NCBI RefSeq assembly: GCF_009908315.1 | Contig: NZ_JAAATW010000002.1 | Span: 372,001 to 436,000, forward strand | Source of the DNA: Paragemmobacter ruber | GTDB lineage: Bacteria; Pseudomonadota; Alphaproteobacteria; Rhodobacterales; Rhodobacteraceae | Reading direction: 5' to 3' | Length of the DNA stretch: 64,000 nucleotides | Shown here: positions 45,203-54,263 of the stretch, one piece after another | How positions within the stretch are numbered: position 1 is the stretch's first letter | Layout of the letters: each line of letters begins with the position of its first letter | Made by a program: the position numbers and the translations under genes | Notes under the pieces: generated by a model | Databases searched by the model: none | Told to the model about the DNA's origin: nothing | The model's input: only the letters and a program-made list of their open reading frames with translations

Positions 45203-45844
45203 TCAGGCCCGGTTCAGAAGGTGGCGCAGGGCGGCGAGGTCGTCCTGCATCAGGCCGTGGCCCGCGCCGGGGTGGATGCGGGTTTCCACCGTGGCGCCGA
45301 GGGCGTTGAGGGTATTGGCCGTCTCGCGCACGCGCTGCAGGGGGATGTGCGGGTCGCGTTCGTGGACGGAAAGCCAGACGCGGCCTTCGCGCGTGCCTGC
45401 ATAGTCGAACCGCTTGGGGCGGTGGCCGTAGAGCGCATCTGACGGATCGCCGGGGGCGTCGGCGGTGCCGACGAGGCCGCCGGAGAAGGCCAGCACGCCT
45501 GCAAGGCCCGCGCCGTGGCGGGCATAGCCTTCTGCCGCGAGGCAGGCGCCCTGGCTGAAGCCTGCGAGCCAGATCTGGCGGCGCGGGATGCCTTCGGATT
45601 GCAGGGTGGCGATGGCCTGATCCACCTGCGCGAGCGCGCGGGTGACGAAGGGTTCCATCTGCGCGGCGGGGGCGAGGAAGCTGGTGGGCCACCAGCTTTG
45701 GCCCGGCGCATCGGGCGCGATGGCGGCGACCTGGGGCAGGGCCGCGTGATCCATCAGCGACAGGATGTCGGCGGCCGAGCCGCCGCGACCGTGCAGGAGC
45801 ACGATCCCGGCGGTGGCCCCGGTCTGGGGGCCATGGCGCCTCAT
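45203..45844 (-). CDS. Carboxylesterase/phospholipase, MhqD-like
   Basis: A 213-residue alpha/beta hydrolase of the phospholipase/carboxylesterase family. LLHGRGGSAAD (oxyanion loop), nucleophile Ser in GFSQGACLA, an acidic residue before DPHIPL and catalytic His in GAGHGLMQDDL. Its ATG overlaps the stop of the upstream ring-cleaving dioxygenase gene (ATGA). In Bacillus, MhqD-type esterases and MhqO-type dioxygenases act together against quinones, and the same pairing is found here. Confidence 0.88.
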   Translation of the reverse strand: MRRHGPQTGATAGIVLLHGRGGSAADILSLMDHAALPQVAAIAPDAPGQSWWPTSFLAPAAQMEPFVTRALAQVDQAIATLQSEGIPRRQIWLAGFSQGACLAAEGYARHGAGLAGVLAFSGGLVGTADAPGDPSDALYGHRPKRFDYAGTREGRVWLSVHERDPHIPLQRVRETANTLNALGATVETRIHPGAGHGLMQDDLAALRHLLNRA

Positions 45845-46752
45845 GCCGGCACCCTGATGGGCGGCAGCACGGCCTCGATCCGGTCGCGCAGGCGTTCGTG
45901 CTGCGCGGGCAGCATCAGCTTCGACCCCATGGTTTCCACCGGCTCGTCCACGGCGAAGCCCGGCGGATCGGTGGCGATTTCGAACAGCACGCCGCCCGGT
46001 TCGCGGAAGTAGATCGCGTTGAAATACTGCCGGTCGATGACGGGCGTGGTGCGGTGGCCGAATTTCAAGAGCGCCTCTTGCCAGTGGTGCTGATCGTCCT
46101 GCGTCTTGGCGCGGAAGGCGACGTGATGGATCGTGCCGCGCCCGGGGCGCGGGACGGCGGGGACATCGGCGCGCCAGATGTCGATGATGCGGGCGCGGTC
46201 GGTGCCATCCGCTTGCAGGCGCAGGCGTTCGCCGCCGGGGGCGCGTTCGGAGCCGATCGCGCGATAGCCGAACACCTCGGTCAGGAGGCGGGCGGTGGGG
46301 TCGGGGTCGCGTTCCCAGAGCGTGACGGAATGGAAGCCGTGCCGATCCGCCGCCCCGTCGGTTTCGATCAGTTCCACCGGCGCGCCATCAGGATCGCGCA
46401 GGGTGATGACGCGCTGGCCGAAGCGTTCGGTCCCGGCGGGGATGTGGCGGTCGCCTTCCGACAATTCGTCGATCAGGCTGTCCATCTGCCCCTTGGGGAT
46501 GGCATAGGCGAAGGCCGAAGCCATGCCGGGGCCGGCGCGGCCGGGGCCGGCATCGGCGAAGGGGAAGAAGGTCAGGATCGTGCCCGCGCTGCCGACGTGA
46601 TCGCCGTAATAGAGGTGATAGGTGCCGGGATCGTCGAAGTTGACGGTTTTCTTCACGAGGCGCTGTTTCAGCAGGCCTGCGTAGAAATCGACATTCTCCT
46701 GCGGCGGGCCGGAGATGGCGGTGACATGGTGGAGGCCGGGGATCTTGGTCAT
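45841..46752 (-). CDS. VOC ring-cleaving dioxygenase, MhqO-like
   Basis: A 303-residue VOC-superfamily protein with two units (about 1-150, 150-303). Metal ligands are expected in LHHVTAISG, in IHHVAFRAK and the Glu in VLFEIATDPPGF. The sequence matches the hydroquinone-specific MhqO/PcpA-type family. It probably cleaves hydroquinones and so detoxifies quinones, with the downstream esterase. The start is set at MTKIPGLHHV; upstream residues are non-coding in character. Confidence 0.9.
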   Translation of the reverse strand: MTKIPGLHHVTAISGPPQENVDFYAGLLKQRLVKKTVNFDDPGTYHLYYGDHVGSAGTILTFFPFADAGPGRAGPGMASAFAYAIPKGQMDSLIDELSEGDRHIPAGTERFGQRVITLRDPDGAPVELIETDGAADRHGFHSVTLWERDPDPTARLLTEVFGYRAIGSERAPGGERLRLQADGTDRARIIDIWRADVPAVPRPGRGTIHHVAFRAKTQDDQHHWQEALLKFGHRTTPVIDRQYFNAIYFREPGGVLFEIATDPPGFAVDEPVETMGSKLMLPAQHERLRDRIEAVLPPIRVPA

Positions 46753-46970
46753 CGGACTGCCCTTTCGGCGGAAGTTTCGGTTGCGTCGAATATGGGGCAG
46801 GTGCGGCATTGCGAAAACCGGGCAGGCGCGCGCGAGACTTGTGCAGCATTGCACGGAAGGGCGGTCGCGCCCCGTGGGGGGTGGGGTCGGCCCCGGGCGG
46901 GCCTTGACTTCGCCCGCGCCAAGGGGTGTATCGGCGCGATGATCCAAACAGCCTCGTCAGGGGAAGCATG

Positions 46971-48752
46971 ATGCACGCCTATCGCAGCCATACCTGCGCC
47001 GAGTTGAACACTGCCCATGTGGGCCAGACGGTGCGCCTGTCGGGCTGGGTCCATCGGGTGCGCGACCATGGGGGCGTGTTGTTCATCGACCTGCGCGATC
47101 ATTACGGGATCACGCAGGTGCTGGCCGACAGTGACAGCCCGGCCTTTGCGGCGGTGGAGAAGGTGCGCGCCGAATGGGTGATCCGCATTGATGGCCGCGT
47201 GAAGGCGCGCGATGCGGCGCTGGTGAACCCCAAGATCCCCACGGGCGAGGTGGAGGTCTATGTGACGGGCCTTGAGGTGCTGGGCGCGGCGGAGGAACTG
47301 CCGATGCCCGTCTTCGGCGAGGTGGATTACCCGGAGGAGACGCGGCTGACCTACCGCTTCCTCGACCTGCGGCGGGAAAAGCTGCATCGCAACATGATGC
47401 TGCGGTCGAACGTGGTGCGGTCCTTGCGCAACCGGATGTGGGGGCAGGGGTTCAACGAGTTTCAGACGCCGATCATCACCGCCTCCAGCCCCGAGGGGGC
47501 GCGGGATTTTCTGGTGCCGAGCCGCCTGCATCCGGGCAAGTTCTATGCCCTGCCGCAGGCGCCGCAGCAGTTCAAGCAGCTGATCATGGTGGCGGGGTTT
47601 GACCGCTATTTCCAGATCGCGCCCTGTTTCCGGGATGAAGACCCGCGCGCCGACCGTTCGCCCACGGATTTCTACCAGTTGGACGTGGAGATGAGCTTTG
47701 TCGAGCAGGAGGATGTCTTTGCCGCCGTCCAGCCGGTGATCCAGGGGCTGTTCGAGGAGTTCCGCCCCGATTGCACCGTGCCGTCCGACTGGCCGCGCAT
47801 CGCCTATAAAGATGCGCTGCTGTGGTACGGGTCGGACAAGCCCGACCTGCGCAACCCGATCAGGATGCAGGTGGTATCCGAGCATTTCCGGGGATCGGGT
47901 TTTGCGGTCTTTGCCAAGCTTCTGGAGAATGAGGGGACGGAGATCCGCGCCATCCCGGCGCCGACGGGCGGCAGCCGGAAGTTCTGTGACCGGATGAATG
48001 CCTATGCCCAGAAGGAAGGGCTGCCGGGGATGGGGTATATCTTCTGGCGCGAGGCGGAGGACGGGTCGGGGATGGAGGCGGCGGGGCCGCTTGCCAAGAA
48101 CATCGGACCCGAACGGACGGAGGCGATCCGCCAGCAGCTTGGCCTTGGCCTTGGCGATGCGGCGTTTTTCCTTGGCGGCAAGCCCGAGCAGTTCGAGGCT
48201 TTCGCGGGCCGGGCGCGCAACGAGATCGGGCGGGAGTTGGGTCTGGCCGAGACGGATACCTTCCGTTTCGCCTGGATCGTGGACTTCCCGATGTATGAGA
48301 AGACGGATGACGGGAAGATCGACTTTTCCCACAACCCGTTTTCCATGCCGCAGGGCGGGATGGAAGCGCTGATGGGCGATCCGCTGAAGGTGCATGCCTA
48401 TCAGTATGATCTGGCCTGCAACGGGTATGAGCTGATTTCGGGCGGCATCCGCAACCACAAGCCCGAGATCATGTACAAGGCCTTTGAACTGGCCGGCTAT
48501 CCGAATTCGGAAGTGGACAAGCGGTTCGGCGGCATGGTGAAGGCGTTCAAATATGGCGCGCCGCCGCATGGTGGCTGTGCCATGGGGATCGACCGGGCGG
48601 TGATGCTGCTGGCGGATGAGAGCAACATCCGCGAGGTGATCATGTTCCCGATGAACCAGCGCGCGGAAGACCTGCTGATGGGCGCGCCGAGCGAGCCCAC
48701 GAATGAGCAGCTGCGCGAATTGCGGCTGCGGGTGGTGCCGAAGGAGCAGTGA
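46971..48752 (+). CDS. aspS: Aspartyl-tRNA synthetase
   Basis: A 593-residue class II synthetase. OB-fold anticodon domain (about 1-105) with [23 protein letters not shown], then the catalytic core with [15 protein letters not shown] (motif 1), [26 protein letters not shown] (motif 2), a GAD insertion (about 290-420) and [14 protein letters not shown] (motif 3). Alphaproteobacteria generally use a non-discriminating AspRS with GatCAB; the sequence alone does not settle that here. Two ATGs are adjacent (46968 and 46971); the second gives the usual [12 protein letters not shown]. Confidence 0.98.
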   Translation: MHAYRSHTCAELNTAHVGQTVRLSGWVHRVRDHGGVLFIDLRDHYGITQVLADSDSPAFAAVEKVRAEWVIRIDGRVKARDAALVNPKIPTGEVEVYVTGLEVLGAAEELPMPVFGEVDYPEETRLTYRFLDLRREKLHRNMMLRSNVVRSLRNRMWGQGFNEFQTPIITASSPEGARDFLVPSRLHPGKFYALPQAPQQFKQLIMVAGFDRYFQIAPCFRDEDPRADRSPTDFYQLDVEMSFVEQEDVFAAVQPVIQGLFEEFRPDCTVPSDWPRIAYKDALLWYGSDKPDLRNPIRMQVVSEHFRGSGFAVFAKLLENEGTEIRAIPAPTGGSRKFCDRMNAYAQKEGLPGMGYIFWREAEDGSGMEAAGPLAKNIGPERTEAIRQQLGLGLGDAAFFLGGKPEQFEAFAGRARNEIGRELGLAETDTFRFAWIVDFPMYEKTDDGKIDFSHNPFSMPQGGMEALMGDPLKVHAYQYDLACNGYELISGGIRNHKPEIMYKAFELAGYPNSEVDKRFGGMVKAFKYGAPPHGGCAMGIDRAVMLLADESNIREVIMFPMNQRAEDLLMGAPSEPTNEQLRELRLRVVPKEQ

Positions 48753-48790
48753 GGGGGCGGCGGTTCTGGTGGGGTTGACCCCCTCCCCGG

Positions 48791-48813
48791 CCCTCCCCCG
48801 TGCCGGGGGAGGG
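48791..48813 (+). terminator. GC hairpin after aspS
   Basis: A 10-bp perfect stem (CCCTCCCCCG with CGGGGGAGGG, loop TGC), 38 bases after the aspS stop. It is the same sequence type as the hairpin at 21708-21733, so a second small family of dispersed hairpins. No box precedes it and no T-run follows. Confidence 0.65.
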
Positions 48814-48879
48814 AGTGGCGACCCCCCTCGCCAAGCGGGGCTTTCCCTGCCAGTCTGCGGGTCTGCCCTGAGGTGATCC

Positions 48880-49365
48880 ATGCCGCCTGTCCCGCCGCTT
48901 TACACCGCATCGGTGCCTGTGTTCCGGCATTATCTGGAGCGCGTCTCGGCCATCGTGGAGCGGGCGGGGACGGAGGCGCTGGAGGCGCGGATCGCGGATG
49001 CCTTCCCGGCGCGGCAGCAATTCGCGACCGCTGCGGGGTTCGCGCTGCGGGTGGCCTGCCCGCTGGCGGGGCGCGAGGTGCCGGACCTGCCTGCCGCGCT
49101 GGGGCCGCGGCTGGCGGTGGCGCGGGCGATGCTGGGGGCGATGGGACCCGGCGCCTTTGAGGGGGCGGAGGCGCGCGTGATTCGGCACCGGGCGGGGGAG
49201 GCGTGGCTGGAGCAAGACGGGGCGTCGTTCCTGCACCTGTACGGGATGCCCAATTTCCTGTTCCATCTGACCATGGGATATGCCGCCTTGCGGGCGGTGG
49301 GGGTGCCGCTGGGCAAGGCGGATTTCGACGGCTTCCACGCCTATCCGCCGGGGTTTTCGTTCTGA
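48880..49365 (+). CDS. DUF1993 family protein
   Basis: A 161-residue protein of the DUF1993 family, a DinB-like helical-bundle fold of unknown function. Pattern: SVPVFRHYLERVSAIVERA, FPARQQFATAAGFALRV, FLHLYGMPNFLFHLTMGYAALRAVGVPLGKADF, YPPGF ending. Probably cytoplasmic, with histidines that could hold a metal. The stop codon lies in a tandem 13-bp repeat. Confidence 0.85.
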   Translation: MPPVPPLYTASVPVFRHYLERVSAIVERAGTEALEARIADAFPARQQFATAAGFALRVACPLAGREVPDLPAALGPRLAVARAMLGAMGPGAFEGAEARVIRHRAGEAWLEQDGASFLHLYGMPNFLFHLTMGYAALRAVGVPLGKADFDGFHAYPPGFSF

Positions 49366-49414
49366 TGTGTCGGGCTGATGTGTCGGGCTGATCTTTCGGG
49401 CTGATCTTGCGGGG
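49363..49414 (+). repeat. Four tandem 13-mers each starting with TGA
   Basis: Units TGATGTGTCGGGC, TGATGTGTCGGGC, TGATCTTTCGGGC and TGATCTTGCGGGG follow each other without gaps. The first begins with the DUF1993 stop codon. The first two are identical and the later two have drifted. Confidence 0.85.
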
Positions 49415-49475
49415 GAAAGCCCGGGCGGGGCAAGGTGCGGGCGCGGCGTGCGGACGGGGTTTGTGGGGGGAGCGG

Positions 49476-50168
49476 ATGGCGGAATTGAGCGGGTGGCAGG
49501 CGGCGGCCTGGCCGGACGGGGCGGCGCTGGAGGGCCGCTATGCGCGGCTGGAGCGGCTGGATGCCGATGCCCATGCGGCGGATCTGTTCGCGGCCTTCGC
49601 CGGGCATGACAGCCTGTGGGACTACATGCCCTATGGGCCGTTCCATGCGGCGGCGGCCTATCACCGCTGGGCCAAGGAGGCGACCGGGGGCAAGGATCCC
49701 CTGTTCTGGGCCATCCGGGCCGAAGGGGCGGCGCATCCGACGGGGGTGGCCGCCTTCCTGCGCATCACGCCCGAGCATGGCGTGATCGAGGTGGGGCATA
49801 TCTGCCTGTCGCCCGCCCTGCAGCGCGGGCGGGCGGCGACAGAGGCCATGTTCCTGATGATGGACTGGGCCTTTTCCCATGGCTATCGCCGCTATGAATG
49901 GAAATGCAACGCGCGCAACCTGCCGTCGCGGCGGGCGGCGCAGCGGTTGGGCTTTTCCTTCGAGGGCGTGTTCCGCCAGCATATGGTGATCAAGGGCGCG
50001 AACCGAGATTCGGCGTGGTTCTCCATCATCGACAGCGAATGGCCCGCCCTGCGCGAGGCCTATGCGGCCTGGCTGTCGCCGGCCAATTTCGATGCCGCCG
50101 GCCGACAGAGGGAGCGGCTTTCCGATCTGACGCGGCTGGTGCGCGCCGCATCGGACCCCGCGCTGTGA
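49476..50168 (+). CDS. GNAT acetyltransferase, RimJ/RimL-like
   Basis: A 230-residue N-acetyltransferase. It resembles the RimJ/RimL branch: GRYARLERLDADAHAADL, LWDYMPYGPF, GVIEVGHICLSPALQRGRAATEAMFLMM (acetyl-CoA loop), YEWKCNARNLPSRRAAQRLGFSFEGVFRQHMVIKGANRDSAWF. The acceptor is unknown (protein N-terminus or small amine). The ATG was chosen for its GGGGGAG Shine-Dalgarno. Confidence 0.9.
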   Translation: MAELSGWQAAAWPDGAALEGRYARLERLDADAHAADLFAAFAGHDSLWDYMPYGPFHAAAAYHRWAKEATGGKDPLFWAIRAEGAAHPTGVAAFLRITPEHGVIEVGHICLSPALQRGRAATEAMFLMMDWAFSHGYRRYEWKCNARNLPSRRAAQRLGFSFEGVFRQHMVIKGANRDSAWFSIIDSEWPALREAYAAWLSPANFDAAGRQRERLSDLTRLVRAASDPAL

Positions 50169-50177
50169 GCGGGCGCC

Positions 50178-50258
50178 TCAGCCGGGATAGAGTGTGGCAA
50201 GGCGGGCGTTGACCGGATCGCGCAGCGTCTGGGCCGGTGGCGGCGGGGGGCGGGGCAT
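50178..50258 (-). CDS. 26-residue small protein with strong ribosome site
   Basis: A short ORF, MPRPPPPPAQTLRDPVNARLATLYPG, preceded on the minus strand by GGAAGGAG seven bases before the ATG, one of the best Shine-Dalgarno sites in the window. It is convergent with the GNAT gene, nine bases apart. The Pro-rich head and the DPVNARLATLYPG tail look like a conserved small protein, but no function is known and it may be chance. Confidence 0.45.
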   Translation of the reverse strand: MPRPPPPPAQTLRDPVNARLATLYPG

Positions 50259-50426
50259 GGCAGGCTCCTTCCAGTGGTCACGGGGACAGGGTGCGTCGCG
50301 TGCATGAAGATCGGGTAAACGCGCGCCCCTTCTTCTGCCTGCGCGCGGCCTGCGACGGGCGCGCCCCTTGCGCGGCGGCGGCGGCGCACCCATAACGCAG
50401 GGCAGGGCGTTGCAGGGGAGTGCGCG

Positions 50427-50831
50427 ATGATCGGACGATTGAACCATGTGGCCATCGCGGTGCCGGACCTGACGGCGGCGGCGGCGCAGTATCGCGACAC
50501 GCTGGGGGCGCATGTAGGCGCGCCGCAGGACGAACCCGATCACGGGGTCACGGTGGTGTTCATCGAATTGCCGAACACGAAGATCGAACTTCTCTACCCG
50601 CTGGGCGAGAATTCCCCCATCGCGGGATTTCTGGAAAAGAACCCGGCGGGGGGCATCCATCACGTCTGCTACGAGGTGGAGGATATCCTTGCCGCGCGCG
50701 ACCGGCTGAAGGCGGCGGGGGCGCGGGTGTTGGGGACGGGCGAGCCCAAGATCGGGGCGCATGGCAAGCCGGTGCTGTTCCTGCATCCCAAGGATTTCAA
50801 CGGCTGCCTCGTCGAACTGGAACAGGTCTAA
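50427..50831 (+). CDS. mce: Methylmalonyl-CoA epimerase
   Basis: A 134-residue VOC-fold enzyme interconverting (R)- and (S)-methylmalonyl-CoA in propionyl-CoA assimilation. RLNHVAIAVPDLTAA, FIELPNTKIELLYPLGENSPI, GGIHHVCYEVEDI and CLVELEQV carry the metal ligands. It matches prpE in pathway, though they are not adjacent. A GGGGAG Shine-Dalgarno precedes it; the DUF1467 gene follows five bases after. Confidence 0.94.
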   Translation: MIGRLNHVAIAVPDLTAAAAQYRDTLGAHVGAPQDEPDHGVTVVFIELPNTKIELLYPLGENSPIAGFLEKNPAGGIHHVCYEVEDILAARDRLKAAGARVLGTGEPKIGAHGKPVLFLHPKDFNGCLVELEQV

Positions 50832-50836
50832 GCGCC

Positions 50837-51106
50837 ATGAGCATCACTGCCGCCATCGTTCTTTATGCCGTGACGTGGTTCATGGTGTTCTTCATCGTTC
50901 TGCCCATCCGCTTTGTCAGTCAGGGGGACACGGGCGAGGTGGTGCCGGGCACGCCCAAAAGCGCCCCGGCGACCGAGATGGTGGGGCGCAAGGCCCGGCT
51001 CACCACGGTGATCGCGGCGGGCGTCTGGGTGGTGCTGGCGGGGATCATCCTGTCGGGCGTCATCAGCGTGCGCGATCTGGACGTGCGGGGCGTGATGACA
51101 GAGTGA
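50837..51106 (+). CDS. DUF1467 family small membrane protein
   Basis: An 89-residue protein with two TM segments (about 4-26 and 55-76). The conserved LPIRFVSQGDTGEVVPGTPKSAP loop between them is diagnostic of DUF1467, which in alphaproteobacteria often follows the methylmalonyl-CoA epimerase gene. Function unknown. Confidence 0.9.
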   Translation: MSITAAIVLYAVTWFMVFFIVLPIRFVSQGDTGEVVPGTPKSAPATEMVGRKARLTTVIAAGVWVVLAGIILSGVISVRDLDVRGVMTE

Positions 51107-51116
51107 TGCGGCCTGT

Positions 51117-51187
51117 CTTCATCTTGGCGGAAAATACCCTCAGGGGGTGAATGGGCCGCATGGCCCAGAGGGGGCGGAACGCCCCCT
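51117..51187 (+). terminator. Box-hairpin 3' element g (after DUF1467)
   Basis: The box CTTCATCTTGG-CGGA-AAATACCC (51117-51139), ten bases after the DUF1467 stop, then GGGGGTGAA and hairpin AGGGGGC-GGAAC-GCCCCCT (51169-51187). Confidence 0.8.
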
Positions 51188-51290
51188 GAACCCGGAGCAA
51201 GCGCGTAGGCGGCTTGCGACGCCAAAAGGCTTGCGGCGCAGCCGCTCCGCAAAACTGGCGGGCGGGTTGGTGGCGGGGGCAGCGGGTGCG

Positions 51291-51998
51291 TCAGCGGGTG
51301 TGTCTGGGGGTGTTCAAGCGGTGGAACAGGTGGGTGAAGGTCGCCACGCCGAAGACCGGGATCAAGAGGTTCACCACCGGGATCGACAGGGGCGCGGCCA
51401 TCAGCACGCCCGCGCCCCAGATGCGGGCGCGGTTGGCGCGCCACAGGCGGCGCGCCTCGGTGCGGCCCAGGCGGCGCTGGGCCACGAGGGTGAAATATTC
51501 CCGGCCCAGCAGATAGCCGTTCAAGCCCCAGAACAGCACAGGCACCAGCGGCCCGGCGAAGGGCCACAGGAAGAGCGCGATCAGGTTCGCCCCCAGCGCG
51601 ATGCCGAAGAAATTGACCGCGCCGATCAGGCCTTCGGCAAGGGTCTGGGGCCGTGCATCGGGCAGGGTGGGGTAGTGGCGGTCTTCGACGGCATCCACCA
51701 CATCCTCGAGAAACAGCCCCGTGAAGGCCGAGGCGACCGGCACCATCAGGAAGACCGAGGCGAGCAGCATCAATATGATCGAACCCACCGAGAGAAGCGT
51801 GTCAAGCCCGCCCACCGGGCCAAGGAGCGGCAGGTCGGTGGTTTCCGGCACCAGCCACTGGATCGCGCCGATCATCAGCGCATAGAGCGCGACCAGAAGC
51901 GCCAGCGTCAGCCCCACCCCGAGGGCGACGACGCGGCGGAAGCGCGCGTCGCCCCATTGGGCGAGGGCGCGGGAGAAACTGGCGAGGATCATGCCCAT
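51291..51998 (-). CDS. EI24/CysZ-like membrane protein
   Basis: A 235-residue inner-membrane protein with about four hydrophobic regions (about 24-48, 65-98, 130-168, 195-220), matching the EI24 (CysZ) family. The FLEDVVDAVEDRHYP motif after the second region and LNGYLLGREYF are family-like. CysZ proteins conduct sulfate, but no cysteine or sulfate genes are near, so the substrate is open. Two Met codons at the start differ by six bases. Confidence 0.85.
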   Translation of the reverse strand: MGMILASFSRALAQWGDARFRRVVALGVGLTLALLVALYALMIGAIQWLVPETTDLPLLGPVGGLDTLLSVGSIILMLLASVFLMVPVASAFTGLFLEDVVDAVEDRHYPTLPDARPQTLAEGLIGAVNFFGIALGANLIALFLWPFAGPLVPVLFWGLNGYLLGREYFTLVAQRRLGRTEARRLWRANRARIWGAGVLMAAPLSIPVVNLLIPVFGVATFTHLFHRLNTPRHTR

Positions 51999-52063
51999 TG
52001 GGGGGGTCCTTTTGCGGGGGCGGGGTGCGGGCTTCGTTCCAAGCCCTGTATCCATGCCCCGGT

Positions 52064-52633
52064 TCAAGCCCAGGTGACAGTGCGGGCGAGGTCCGGGCGC
52101 GGCCGATCGGGCAGGGGCGCGCCGGGGGTGGCGATGTGGATGATGCCCGCCACCCATTCGCTGTCGGTACAGCCGAAGGCGCGGGTGATGAAGGGGCGGT
52201 CATGGCTGACCCAGCCGGAGAGCCAATTGGCGCCCCAGCCTGCCGCCGTGGCGGCGTTCACGAGGCCTGCGCAGAGCGCGCCTGCCGACAGGGTCTGTTC
52301 GATCTGGGGGATCTTGTCCGAAGGTTTGGGCGCGGCGATGACGATGACGGCGAGGTGGGAGCGGTCGAACTGGCCGCGCCCCTTTTCGATGCGTTCGGGT
52401 TCGGGGCCGATCTCGCGCGCCCGCGCCTCGGCCAGATCGGCCCAGCGGTCGAGCGCCGCGCGCCCCCCCACGATCAGCCGCCAGGGTTCCAGCTTGCCAT
52501 GATCGGGCACGCGCAGGGCCGCCTGCAGGATGGGTTCCAGCGCCGCGCGGTCCGGCGCGGGGGCGGTCATCAGCTTGGACGGGTAGGAGGCGCGGGTGGC
52601 GAGGAAGGTGAAGGCGGGGCTATCGGGTTGCAT
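52064..52633 (-). CDS. Nitroreductase, YdjA-like
   Basis: A 189-residue FMN-dependent oxidoreductase of the minimal nitroreductase group. The motif ALRVPDHGKLEPWRLIVGG, a mid AAGWGANWLSGW segment and the C-terminal FGCTDSEWVAGIIHIATP loop are typical of YdjA. Probably reduces small nitro or quinone compounds with NAD(P)H. 65 bases before the EI24 gene on the same strand. Confidence 0.88.
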   Translation of the reverse strand: MQPDSPAFTFLATRASYPSKLMTAPAPDRAALEPILQAALRVPDHGKLEPWRLIVGGRAALDRWADLAEARAREIGPEPERIEKGRGQFDRSHLAVIVIAAPKPSDKIPQIEQTLSAGALCAGLVNAATAAGWGANWLSGWVSHDRPFITRAFGCTDSEWVAGIIHIATPGAPLPDRPRPDLARTVTWA

Positions 52634-52690
52634 CGAGGGCCTTGCTGCCCCGGCGTGGCGCGGGGCGGTGAGGGGGGGATTTCTGGCGGA

Positions 52691-52778
52691 GCGGGCATGC
52701 GCCCGCATTGCTTTTGTCTCGCCTGCGCGCGGTCGCGCTCGGCTCGGGTGTTTTTTGGGTATTTGAGCCAAGGTGAAG
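52691..52778 (-). terminator. Box-hairpin 3' element h (after the HDAC-like gene)
   Basis: On the minus strand, 33 bases after the stop, the box CTTCACCTTGG-CTC-AAATACCC (52778-52757), followed by AAAAAA and a hairpin GCGGGC-GCAT-GCCCGC (52706-52691). Confidence 0.7.
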
Positions 52779-52811
52779 GGGCAAGGGCGAAGTGCGGCGA
52801 GGCGGGGCGGA

Positions 52812-53915
52812 TCAGGGTTTCGTGAAGAGGGTTTCGAGGTCGTCGATCCATGCGGTGAGGAAGGCATCGAAGCGGGGGTCGGGCTGGCGGGCGGCAAGCG
52901 TGGCGGCGAGCGGGTCAGGGGCGGTGACGGGGCTTTGGGCCAGTTCCTCGATCACGGCATGGCCGCAGAAGGGGACGTAGACCTCGGAATAGCCGCCCTC
53001 GTGGACGGCGAGGAGGCGGCCGTCGCAGAGGGTGTCAGCCGCCTGCATCGTGAGGCGGGTCATCTGGCGGAAGGTGTCGGCGGTGGCGAGCATCCGCCCC
53101 AAGGGATCGAGTGCGGCGGCATCAAAGCCGCAGGCGATGAGGATGGCGTCGGGTTTGTGGGCGTGGAGCGCGGGGAGGACGAGGCGTTGGAACGCCTCGA
53201 TATATCCTTTGTGGCCGGTGCCGGGGGGGAGGGGGATGTTGAGGTTGGTGCCACGGGCCGCGCCTTCGCCCCGGACCTCTGCCCCGCCGGTATCGGTGGG
53301 ATAGTTGCGGTCCTGATGCAGCGAGATGGTCAGGATGTCGGGGTCGTGCAGGAAGATCGCCTCGGTCCCGTTGCCGTGATGGACGTCCCAGTCGATCACG
53401 GCGAAGCGGCGGCCCGGGGTTTCGGCCTGCGCGGCGCGGATGGCGATGGCGATATTGGCGAGGAGGCAGAAGCCGTTGGGCCGGTCGGGCAGGCAATGGT
53501 GGCCGGGCGGGCGGGAGAGGGCATAGCCGTTGCGCGCCTTGCCGGTGAGGATATCGAGCAGGCCCTGTTTGGCGAGGCCTGCGGAGAGGGCGGCGAGGTC
53601 ATAGCCGCCCCGGCCGAAGGGGGCGCGGGGACCCAGTTCGCCCCCGTCGGCATCCGACAGGGCCTTGAAACGGTCGAGATACGCGGCGGGGTGGACGCGG
53701 AGCAGGTCTTGGCGCGTGGCGGGATCGGCGCTGCGGGGGGAGAGGTGGTGGATCAGGCCCGTCACCTCGATCAGGTTTTTCAGGCGGCGTTTGGTTTCGG
53801 GCGATTCGGGCAGGCCACCGCCGGGCTGGACGAGGCCGCCTGCGGGCAGGGTGAGGGCGTATTGGCCGCCATGGTGCCAGAAGGTGCGTTCGTCGGTGTA
53901 GAAGGCGGTGGTCAT
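52812..53915 (-). CDS. Histone deacetylase family amidohydrolase
   Basis: A 367-residue zinc amidohydrolase of the class II HDAC/acetylpolyamine amidohydrolase type. SRPPGHHCLPDRPNGFCL (active-site His pair), VIDWDVHHGNGTEAIF (zinc Asp/His), SLHQDRNYP, ACGFDAAALDPLG (second zinc Asp) and the Tyr in HEGGYSEVYVP. In bacteria such enzymes act on acetylpolyamines or acetylated small molecules. Transcribed alone. Confidence 0.95.
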   Translation of the reverse strand: MTTAFYTDERTFWHHGGQYALTLPAGGLVQPGGGLPESPETKRRLKNLIEVTGLIHHLSPRSADPATRQDLLRVHPAAYLDRFKALSDADGGELGPRAPFGRGGYDLAALSAGLAKQGLLDILTGKARNGYALSRPPGHHCLPDRPNGFCLLANIAIAIRAAQAETPGRRFAVIDWDVHHGNGTEAIFLHDPDILTISLHQDRNYPTDTGGAEVRGEGAARGTNLNIPLPPGTGHKGYIEAFQRLVLPALHAHKPDAILIACGFDAAALDPLGRMLATADTFRQMTRLTMQAADTLCDGRLLAVHEGGYSEVYVPFCGHAVIEELAQSPVTAPDPLAATLAARQPDPRFDAFLTAWIDDLETLFTKP

Positions 53916-54017
53916 CGGGGCCTCGGCTGTGGGGGGGCGGGCGGCAGGGCGGGGGCTGCGGGGCGGGATCGGCGCGCGGGACAGGCGGCCGCCTCGCTGC
54001 GGCCCTGCCTTGGGGGA

Positions 54018-54263
54018 TCAGCCTTTGGCGGATTTGCCCTCGATTCGGTAGCTGCCTTCGGGCAGGTCCAGCGCGGCGGCGAGGTCGCGCAACTGGGTGA
54101 TCGACAGGGTGATGCGGACCGGCTCTTCGGTGAGCGGGTCGATCTGTTCGAGGGTCACGCAATCCTCGAAGGCGAGGATGGTGATGTCTTCCTGCAGGGT
54201 GTCGCCCCCTTCGTCGATGAGGGTGATCACGGTGGCGTCGAAGTCGTGCTCGATGGTGAACAT
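54018..54263 (-). CDS. Conserved small acidic protein, unknown function
   Basis: An 81-residue acidic protein, FDATVITLIDEGGDTLQEDITILAFEDCVTLEQIDP, probably mostly beta-strand. It ends with a basic IEGKSAKG tail. No family name recalled. Located 102 bases upstream of the HDAC-like gene on the same strand, and possibly co-transcribed with it. Beyond its start the sequence becomes repetitive. Confidence 0.72.
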   Translation of the reverse strand: MFTIEHDFDATVITLIDEGGDTLQEDITILAFEDCVTLEQIDPLTEEPVRITLSITQLRDLAAALDLPEGSYRIEGKSAKG

